Shown one piece after another: positions 21,850 to 28,704 of a stretch of DNA of 28,704 bases. Numbering within the stretch: position 1 is the stretch's first letter; the number at the start of each line of letters is the position of its first letter. The notes beneath the pieces are model-generated. The model was not told where the DNA came from. It did no database searches and was given only the letters and a program-made list of their open reading frames with translations. Source of the stretch: Labyrinthula sp. Ha (lineage: Eukaryota > Sar > Bigyra > Labyrinthulida > Labyrinthulaceae); assembly GCA_015227615.1 (NCBI GenBank), contig JAALGZ010000108.1, forward strand, positions 1 through 28,704. The letters run 5' to 3'. The position numbers and the translations under genes are program-made.

Positions 21850-22290
21850 AAGCCTCAAGATTGTTTCTTAACTCGTTTTCAAACTCAGGACTAAGGTGAA
21901 CTTTTTATTTTCGAAAAAGACCAAAAGAACATCAAATTACATAGGGTAAACTAAGATTAAAACCCCTTCACCACTTCTTTTATTATCCATGACAGGAATG
22001 TTTCTACATCAAGTTCCAAAAGCTATATCATGGTAATTTAGAAAACTGGGAACAGATTTCTCAGTGATTGCATAGATTTCTTTAGCTAAGGAACAAGCTA
22101 GCTCGGGTAACTTCCTGAAGAGCTACTGAGGCTAAGGTTTGGATTCTTTTCTAATATAATAACGCTGAAATTGAGCACAAGAGTTTTCGTGGGACTCCTT
22201 AGAGTTTATAGCAATGACGCATCCCCTTAGCTTGAGGACACGTTATACACCCTTAGCTGAATCCTCCTCAAAGATGTCATTTTCCCTTGT
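21850..22290 (-). mobile_element. Decayed LINE-like endonuclease stretch, opposite orientation
   Basis: One minus-strand frame, interrupted by several stops, reads LPELACSLAKEIYAITEKSV (about 22100-22045) and then DNKRSGEGVLILVYPM (about 21990-21940). This matches the LINE endonuclease pattern in which an 'aiTE' motif is followed about 40 residues later by 'R...GGGvlilv'. With the plus-strand stretch at 19655 the two elements face each other. The space between them is too short for two reverse-transcriptase domains. Motif recognition was by eye. Confidence 0.4.
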
Positions 22291-22657
22291 TTTAGTAATA
22301 AATAACGACAATGATATAATCATGAAAAAGAGGTTAAGTATTAATGAAGATAGAAAAGCGCTTTCCAGCAACATAATCAGATCAACAAACGAAATGTTGC
22401 ACATTGTTTATTCTTCTTTGATGTGCATTTTGGCCAAATGAATAAAAAATAGCATTGAAATCTAAATGAGAAAAGCTTGGTTTCCTTGATTAAACAGAAA
22501 ATCTTTTTAATTATCTTCTTCAAGAAGCCAAAAAAACTTGTTCGGAAGCACAAAATATTGACCGAAATATACCTTTCTTAGTTCTCTTGTTTAATTAGTA
22601 ATTATTCTTTTATAAATTTGTAATACATTGGCAATTTAATGTGTTAGTTTCAGTCAG

Positions 22658-22678
22658 TACCCCCCCCCCCCTCTCTCT
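22658..22678. repeat. C13 run followed by a CT run
   Basis: Thirteen consecutive C bases (22659-22671) run into CT dinucleotides. This is the only long C/G homopolymer in the window. It is otherwise in featureless desert and is a likely site of sequencing or length variation. Confidence 0.9.
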
Positions 22679-23369
22679 TGCATTAGTTTTCCAACTCGGA
22701 AGCTCTCTTGATTGGCTCTGCCAAGAATATGGCAGCAGTCAAACGAATTCCGGGTAGCAATGCCTTAATTTACAAATAAGCGAGGTAGAGCAAAAAATGG
22801 AAAAAAATACTTGCTAGAATTCATAGAGCCTTTTGTCACACAAAATTAAATTTCCTCTGATTTTGGTCATGCTTTTCTAGTTAATTAAACTCTTAATATG
22901 GAAATAGGGTTTATCCAGGCTAGCCTTCCAAAGAACTTTTAATTTCACTGGATGAATTGTGTCATTGGATAATCTAATTACCCAAAATATTAAAGACAAA
23001 AACCAGGAAAAAAATTAAAAGCTGCAATCACATTAATACCAAATGTGTGAAGGTAATTCACTTCCACTCTATTAACTTATATGAAGAATACAAGATATAA
23101 CTATATATGTTATACATACAAACCAATAGTTTAGTGAAGAGAAGCTATATCCATATGAAAGATGTTACAAGATCGGAATTTAAACAGTTGAACATCTGCA
23201 CGGTGCCAGGGCTAGCCTTTTCGGAGAAAAAGTAACCATTGGCAATGTATATAAAAGTAACAACACAAGAAACACCCCGATGAAAATATTTAAAACCCAG
23301 CAAGATATTAACTATTTATGTTTTATATTTTAGAATAAGAAAAGGATGAGGGTTCAGTTAGCAAAGTGA

Positions 23370-24622
23370 GTACTTAGGATGAGGGTTGGGCTAAGGGAGT
23401 TAGTACATCCAGAAATCTCTCCAGATGGGACATAAGTAGACGAGTATTATAAGAAAATATACTTATTTGTTAGAGTTGTGTCGATCTGTACTAAATTAGA
23501 GTATAGATCGACCAATTCTTTTTGTAATTTAGTTCGAAAACTTAATCCTTTTAGTGTTGGTCTTCCGTTTTCTTCATTAGTAAACTACATTTAAAATCTA
23601 CCTACTTTTACTAAACATTGTTGACTAGTCTTCATTAGAATCTTGACGTTAGTGTCTTCAGATTTTCTTCATTTAGTTTTAAGTATTTTAATTCACGTTT
23701 ACCCAAAAATCTGTCGAACTGCACACCTGGAAACTCACGTTGTAATGCAACTTCAACACTGGCCAAGCTGGTGTCAGCTAAACCTAAGTACCTTAGCATT
23801 TTTGATTCATTTCCCTTTAGATCTGATCTAAATCTTTTTTAATTTAGATCCTATTTAACTACATGTCCTGTGTGTTTAAGGTTCCTAATTTGGAATATAT
23901 ACTTTGCTAGACTTAGATCAAACTTAATGTTTAACTCAAAAGTGCAAGTAGGTAAAGAAGGGCATTTAACATTTCATCTTCTTAGCATTCTGCTGTCGAA
24001 ACCAAAGATTCTTTTGGCGTCTTCCTCAGAAGACCTGTGCGATAAGGTTCTTTTCCATCTAAATCTGTTGGCAGCGATGGTGTTAAGTACTTCAAACATA
24101 GTTTCTGGTGTGGAACCTCTTAATTCGGTCCAGTCATCCTTTGAAGCTATTTATTTCTCTGGTTGGAGGTCTAGATCATTTGCTTTAGTGGAGTTTGTGT
24201 CCATTTGTTTTTGGAATCGGGTTTTGGGAGGCTAGCTTTTGGAAGGCCACATTTTCTGTAGGGAATATAGGAGGATTTGGACGAGGAGTTCCAATAGCAA
24301 TTTTTAGTGGAATTCCACAACCACTACCAGTAACTTAACAGCAGAAACCCAAAGGCCAAACGCCATTAACCGCAGCCCATACTTTGACAAAATATAGAAG
24401 GGGCGGGGGAAAAAGTGAAGTGGACTAGAAGGTAGTGAGTAAGCAGTTAAACTTAAAGAATAGGAGAATGCTCAGCTGTTTTATCATTATGTAGCGGGGA
24501 TCATGAAAGGCTCCCTGCGTCTTTATAAATGGCCCCCATGACTCGGCCCTCCCTCCGCACTCAACCCCCCCTCCGTACTCAACCCCCGATGAAGAGGAGG
24601 ATGAATTCAAATCATTTTCCAT
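23370..24622 (-). pseudogene. Decayed coding-like stretch, possible element ORF1 or gag-like region (fossil)
   Basis: The minus strand reads as protein-like sequence with balanced, charged composition over several hundred bases. Examples are DWTELRGSTPETMFEVLNT, IAANRFRWKRTLSHRSSEED and ADTSLASVEVALQREFPG. It opens with an ATG-led Ser/Gly-rich segment that carries an 18-bp direct duplication (24551-24586). It is broken, with roughly half a dozen or more breaks. It lies upstream of, and in the same orientation as, the LINE-like endonuclease stretch at 21850-22290. It may therefore be ORF1 of the same element, but a gag-like origin from another element or a dead host gene cannot be excluded. 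It looks old. Confidence 0.35.
23480..23512. other. 11-bp stem-loop followed by a T-rich stretch
   Basis: GTCGATCTGTA (23480-23490) pairs with TATAGATCGAC (23502-23512) with one G-T wobble and an 11-nt loop. A T-rich stretch (ttcttttt) begins five bases later. The shape resembles a hairpin terminator, but no plus-strand transcript is known upstream, so this is only a structural note. Confidence 0.7.
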
Positions 24623-24824
24623 AGCTTGAGTAAAGAAACTTTAAAATATGTGTAGACGTAAATAAATGCATATTTGAAGTAATTAAATTTCAGATTTAAG
24701 ACAATTAATTTTGAATACTGAAATTGAGAAGATTTAGATTTTTGCTAAAATTAAAATTTAAGACTTAAGTGGGTTCATACTCTAATCAAGGTGCAATTTT
24801 TTGAAAGGGGTCTTGATATTTTAA

Positions 24825-25130
24825 TTCAGCTACGACTATTTTTCTATACAAATTCGTTTTCTTTCTTTATTTCAGTTGCGACTATTTTTCTATCCAAACT
24901 CACTTTCTTTTTTTTATTCAGCTGCAACTTTTTTCTACCCAAATTCACTTTGTTCCTTTAATTCAGCTACAGCTGTTTTTTATCCAAACTTTTTTTCCTT
25001 CTTTAATCCAACAACAACTTTTATATTCAAACTTGTTTTTTTTTTATTTCAGCTACAAGTTTTTTGTCCAAACACGTTTTCTTTTTTTAATTGAGCCCCA
25101 ACAATTTTATCCAAACTCGCTTTGTTTTTG
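24825..25130 (+). repeat. T/C-rich tandem array, seven degenerate units of 41-46 bp
   Basis: Units begin at about 24825, 24871, 24917, 24962, 25007, 25048 and 25091. Each has TTCAGCTACRAC, then a T-rich part with TATCCAAACTCR, then a long T/C run. On the plus strand each unit boundary looks like a polypyrimidine tract ending in TTCAG. The more conserved units read through as a 15-residue repeat (FFYPNSLSFFY type), but there is no ATG-led gene. It ends about 345 bp before the helical-protein gene. Confidence 0.85.
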
Positions 25131-25475
25131 TCATTTTGTTCTTAATTATTAGTTTTTGATTAATAATTTAGGGAAATATGTTATTGGTACAATTGGAAGA
25201 GTGGTCTTCCTGAGGCTAGCCTCGATTAACCCTATTTCTTTGTTTTTGTTTGTTTTCCTTTTTTTTTGTTTTTCACAAATCTTGGGTCATGTGGCCAAAA
25301 AGTGTCTGTTTCCTTAATGGAACTGGTCTTCCAAAACCCGATTTCCTTAATATGTTAACCTCATTTAATTTTATTTTGAGAATTGCCCAAAATATGAAGT
25401 TTATCGAAATATCACTTAGAATAAAAACATAGGTGAACTACACCGAAAACAAAAAATAAAAACAAGAAGAGTTTG
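25131..25475 (+). promoter_or_regulatory. Upstream region of the helical-protein gene
   Basis: The region holds a perfect 12-bp palindrome, GAGGCTAGCCTC (25212-25223). Its GGCTAGCC core also occurs in the deserts near 1691, 22919 and 23212. A T/G-rich stretch follows and then an A-rich leader (about 25445-25470) directly before the start codon. No TATA box is obvious. Regulatory function is inferred from position only. Confidence 0.35.
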
Positions 25476-27116
25476 ATGGAAACAACTCCAGAAGGTGATT
25501 TTGTCTACAGATCTCCATTAACATCTCATATCAGGCTATCTGAAGAACATAAACAACCTAAGTATCTATCTAAAGATACCTCATATATTGAAAAATACTT
25601 AAACGAAGAAGAAAAGCCGAAGACTTACCTCACACCAAGTGAAGACATCTTTCTACAAACTACAGACTTGATGAAAACAATTAAGAATACTCTATTAAGA
25701 AATACAGGAAAATATGGAAAGAAAAAAATTGATTCAACTCCACCACAAGAAAATAGGAACCCTTTTTCTTCAACTTATAATCCATTCCAAGAAATTGAGG
25801 AGTTTTTCGTTAACTTAGATAAGAAAGAACGTTTAGAATCTCCTGATTTTTCATCATATTCAGAAGATATCTTATTAAAATGTAAGAAATCTTGTGAATA
25901 TTTATCAAATGAAAAAGTTCCAACTCCAAAATATTATTTACACACTTTCAGATTTTTAGTTTTTGTTTTAGATGATTTTCTAAAAACAAGAAATGTAAAA
26001 AACATACCAAAAGAAAAAGCAAAAATATATATTCAAAGTATTTATTCAGTTGGTATTGGAAATTTAATAGTTGAAACTTTTTCTTTATTCACAGGACAAG
26101 CAAAGAAAAATATTACTATGCAAAAAGTACAAAAACTTTGTTCTGAAACTATGCTTTTACTTTGTTATGAAAGTGAAAATAGAATAAATATGAGAAAGAA
26201 AAAACTTCATAAACCTTTATTAGAAATTTTACACTTTCAAAGAAATAATGTTGCTCTAATAAGATCTGTCTTACCTGCTTTAAATAATTTAGTTTATGTA
26301 AGTGGAAAAAATATGACTGATGAAGATAAACAGTTTTTAAAAGAAGCCTTTAAGTTAGAAGATATTCAAAATGTACTTAATCTTCTTAATGATAATTTAG
26401 ATAGTATTGAAGTTGTACTTGAGGTTGTACATCTGTTACGAAATTTTAGTAAGAAAATTACAAAACTTCCATATTTTACTGAGATTCTCGAATCTTTTGC
26501 AACTGCAATGAGTTTCCACTATTCTAAATCTCCAGAAGTTTATATAAATAAAAATAATCTTTATACAGAAATGTTCAAAAGTATTATAATTTATTGCAAA
26601 CACTTTGCAAGATTAAACCCAAAATATGATAAAAGAAGTTTTTTCTTTATGAAAAACCCAAATAAAGGTTTTGAAACAAATAACTTAACTCAGTTTTATT
26701 CAGTTATTACTATGATTATTCGAACAGATAATGGACTAAGTTATGAAGCAATGTCAAAGTTATATACTCTAATTGGAGAGTTGATTGATTATCTACCACA
26801 TAAAAATTTGTTTAAAGAAAGGAAATTAGCTGGTGCAATTGTTCGAAGTTTATCTTTTAGTGTTGGTTTTAATTTACATGAATTGTCTAATTTGAATCCT
26901 GAACAAAAAAAGCATGTTGGAAAAAAGTTTTCGTGGATGTTTTATGTTTTAAATGAACTCACTGCAGATGATATAGAAGTTATTAAACAAGTAAAACAAG
27001 CAGGATTAGAAGATGTTATTGAAGAGTTTGATAAACCTGATGTTGATTGTTTGATTGATGACTATACTAGAGATATAGTTAGTCAACTGAAAAGAGACTT
27101 GAATAGAACCTCTTAA
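25476..27116 (+). CDS. Unidentified all-helical (ARM/HEAT-like) protein
   Basis: 546 residues with no intron. I do not recognise the family. The first 110 or so residues are polar and probably disordered, including a Pro/Asn-rich segment near STPPQENRNPFSS. From about 120 to the end the sequence is a succession of amphipathic helices. Segments such as VLNLLNDNLDSIEVVLEVVH and LRNFSKK have the leucine spacing of armadillo/HEAT repeats. There is no signal peptide or membrane segment, so it is probably a cytosolic scaffold or binding protein. The ATG at 25476 follows an A-rich leader; one codon upstream in frame is only TTG. The first 60 codons use more C/G at third positions than the rest. The gene converges with the membrane-protein gene at 27477. 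Confidence 0.85.
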   Translation: METTPEGDFVYRSPLTSHIRLSEEHKQPKYLSKDTSYIEKYLNEEEKPKTYLTPSEDIFLQTTDLMKTIKNTLLRNTGKYGKKKIDSTPPQENRNPFSSTYNPFQEIEEFFVNLDKKERLESPDFSSYSEDILLKCKKSCEYLSNEKVPTPKYYLHTFRFLVFVLDDFLKTRNVKNIPKEKAKIYIQSIYSVGIGNLIVETFSLFTGQAKKNITMQKVQKLCSETMLLLCYESENRINMRKKKLHKPLLEILHFQRNNVALIRSVLPALNNLVYVSGKNMTDEDKQFLKEAFKLEDIQNVLNLLNDNLDSIEVVLEVVHLLRNFSKKITKLPYFTEILESFATAMSFHYSKSPEVYINKNNLYTEMFKSIIIYCKHFARLNPKYDKRSFFFMKNPNKGFETNNLTQFYSVITMIIRTDNGLSYEAMSKLYTLIGELIDYLPHKNLFKERKLAGAIVRSLSFSVGFNLHELSNLNPEQKKHVGKKFSWMFYVLNELTADDIEVIKQVKQAGLEDVIEEFDKPDVDCLIDDYTRDIVSQLKRDLNRTS

Positions 27117-27476
27117 TGTATAAAATGAAGAAATGGAATATAGTTTGATTTCATTAGATGCTTTTTTCTATCTATCTTTTTAAAGGGTTCTTTTATTCTA
27201 TATTGACAATATTGTACTAGGTAATCGTTTACTATATATGAACTAAATTATGATTCAGAACAATATATCTAGATATATAAAGAAACTAAAATATTGTTTT
27301 ACTTTTTTTACGATCTTCGAACTCAATTAGATATTAAGTTTATTCAATCCAATAAACTTTATTACTAAAGCTTGATACTTAAAAGTTCTAACATATAGAA
27401 ACGAAATAAACCTCTAAATTGCAAATATGCTATTCTAGTTTTTTATAGCCTCTACGACTCTAACCTAATCGGAGTA
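27117..27476. other. Convergent intergenic region
   Basis: A 360-bp A/T-rich gap between the 3' ends of the helical-protein gene and the membrane-protein gene. It should hold both polyadenylation sites, but I see no distinctive signal and no gene. Confidence 0.5.
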
Positions 27477-28391
27477 TTAATCATCGTCGTCGTCTTCACC
27501 ACATATGGAGTCTAAGTCAACAACGATTCCTGTAACAATGCATTCTTCACCTTCATCCTCATCACAATCATCTTCTTCAAATTCACCTTCTTCACAACTA
27601 AGATAGTTTATCCCATCCACACATAGACCGACAGCTTCATTTTCACTAGCACAATTTAATCGAAACTCATCAAACACGTCCGTTTGGGATACAATACTAT
27701 CGTCATCTTCATCCTCATCATCCTCTTCGTCGTCGTCATCCTCGTCTGAAACACAAATGTTATTTATATTGACAGTATCTCCAGTCACAATACATATTTC
27801 ATCTTCTTCTTCATCACATTCATCATCGTCAAAAACACCGTTTCTGCAGGTAAGAAACTCAATTCCATCTACACATAAAGCAACATTACCACTTTCATCC
27901 TCACAATCTAACTCGAACTGCTCAAGTAAACTATTGTCTAACTCAATGTCGTCATCATCTTCATCATCTCCACCAGAAGCAATCACAATCAAGACAATTA
28001 AAGCCAACCCAAGTCCTAAAAGTACAGGCCATCGTTTCTTCAGCCAGCTCTCATCTTCAACTCTGACATTAGGGACAGCAGGTGCAACTTGTCCTGGATT
28101 CTTAGGGTCCAAAGGAGTTGCAAAATTATTCTCAGTAAGTATCTTTCCAGCTTCTGTGTTATTATAATGGTTCTTTGTATCTTTTGCAGTTTCATTGCTA
28201 ATCAACGCTGACTCTCTAGCTGGTAAGAAAGCTGGAAATCTTTCCTCGGCGTTGTAAGCATGAGTTCGTGTTGAACCGGTTGTTGCAACTGAACTTGTAA
28301 ATTCTTTTCGATTTCCCATAGCTAGAGCAGATATAACTGACCGTGCCTCACTTTTTGGTGGTGGTGATCCTTCTTCATAATTTCTTCTCAT
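27477..28391 (-). CDS. Type II membrane protein with two acidic six-cysteine modules
   Basis: 304 residues. A polar N-terminal domain without a signal peptide (1-116) is followed by KKR and one membrane helix (about 121-139, WPVLLGLGLALIVLIVIASG). The positive-inside rule puts the N-terminus in the cytosol and the C-terminus outside or in the lumen. The outer part has two homologous modules 84 residues apart, with cysteines at 163, 173, 182, 192, 200, 213 and 247, 257, 266, 276, 284, 297. The spacing C-x9-C-x8-C-x9-C-x7-C-x12-C is identical in both, and both share LCVDGI and CIVTG. Acidic linkers of Asp/Glu separate and end the modules, suggesting cation binding or an extended charged spacer. 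I do not recognise the module. The ATG at 28391 opens the frame; no intron is seen. Confidence 0.87.
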   Translation of the reverse strand: MRRNYEEGSPPPKSEARSVISALAMGNRKEFTSSVATTGSTRTHAYNAEERFPAFLPARESALISNETAKDTKNHYNNTEAGKILTENNFATPLDPKNPGQVAPAVPNVRVEDESWLKKRWPVLLGLGLALIVLIVIASGGDDEDDDDIELDNSLLEQFELDCEDESGNVALCVDGIEFLTCRNGVFDDDECDEEEDEICIVTGDTVNINNICVSDEDDDDEEDDEDEDDDSIVSQTDVFDEFRLNCASENEAVGLCVDGINYLSCEEGEFEEDDCDEDEGEECIVTGIVVDLDSICGEDDDDD

Positions 28392-28570
28392 TCTTATTGT
28401 TTTAGGTTTTCTATTTCTTCCTTAACGGGTAAGTACAGATAACCAGATAGGAATGGGCCATATGGCCTATATCAGTTCTGATTTGGAATCAGGTTCAATT
28501 TTTGTACCGTATTTTCAAATTGAAATATAAATAAATAATAATAAAACCAAAAAAAAAAAAAAAAGGTATA
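28392..28570 (-). promoter_or_regulatory. Upstream region of the membrane-protein gene with two dyads
   Basis: A perfect 12-bp palindrome GGCCATATGGCC (28456-28467) lies about 65 bp before the start codon. A second dyad, CTGATT/AATCAG, follows at 28478-28492 with a 3-bp loop. An A16 run is at 28549-28564. Two adjacent dyads close to a start codon are plausible factor sites, but no factor is known. Confidence 0.4.
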
Positions 28571-28704
28571 CCAATAGTTTCTTATTGTATAGTTAATATT
28601 TAATTTATTATATTTTAAATAAATAGAACATTAATAGGAATAACAATAAACAAATGATAACATCCATTTTCTTGAAGTTTCTCAAAACTATTAAGTTTTT
28701 GTTC
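28571..28704. other. Right edge, nothing recognised
   Basis: A/T-rich sequence with no open frame or motif that I can support. Confidence 0.4.

Noticed and set aside
23870-24235. 121-codon plus-strand open frame
   Set aside because: The opposite strand reads as more protein-like sequence over a longer span, so this frame is probably its shadow.
27757-28167. Ser-rich plus-strand open frame opposite the membrane-protein gene
   Set aside because: It is the antisense of the Asp/Glu-coding linkers and lacks any feature of its own.
1-28704. tRNA, rRNA or CRISPR-like features
   Set aside because: I looked for B-box-like GGTTCGA motifs with a partner A-box, rRNA-like stretches and regularly spaced short repeats, and found none I could support by eye.

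Overview
The window looks like nuclear DNA of an AT-rich microbial eukaryote that I cannot name. The evidence is a TRMT2A-type tRNA methyltransferase with an N-terminal RRM-like region, spliceosomal-type GT...AG introns, Golgi-type membrane-anchored sulfotransferases, decayed LINE-like sequence, and no bacterial operons or Shine-Dalgarno sites. The three introns I can place are only 27, 28 and 27 nt long. Introns this small are known from a few protist groups (some ciliates, Blastocystis, some gregarines, nucleomorphs); I cannot choose between them. All seven protein genes called here end in TAA and fit the standard code.

Layout: 1-3393 is a gene desert. A compact cluster runs from 3394 to 7693: sulfotransferase copy 1 (+), the TRMT2A-like gene (-, 3' ends overlapping by 4 bp), then a divergent small Gln/Asn-Lys-Ser protein gene (+) after a 97-bp shared promoter. 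7694-10771 is non-coding. Sulfotransferase copy 2 (-) lies at 10814-12763 and a secreted tandem-repeat protein (+) at 13325-13864. From 13865 to about 25475 is an 11.6-kb desert. It holds two decayed LINE-like endonuclease stretches facing each other, a decayed coding-like stretch of uncertain origin, two stem-loops and a T/C-rich tandem array. The right end has an unidentified all-helical (ARM/HEAT-like) protein gene (+, 25476-27116) and a convergent type II membrane protein gene (-, 27477-28391) with two six-cysteine modules.

The main structural event is an 1835-bp inverted duplication (3455-5289 and 10772-12606). Comparing the arms base by base I found three substitutions and no indels. 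Each arm carries nearly all of the sulfotransferase coding sequence plus the last 14 codons and stop of the TRMT2A-like gene. That tail marks the left arm as the source. The right copy has a different N-terminus, joined in frame inside the transmembrane helix. Because the methyltransferase tail is inside both arms, the 5.5-kb segment between them could invert without breaking any gene.

Compared with contiguous reading frames, the introns restore about 150 N-terminal residues of the methyltransferase and a 52-residue N-terminal part of the small Lys/Ser protein.
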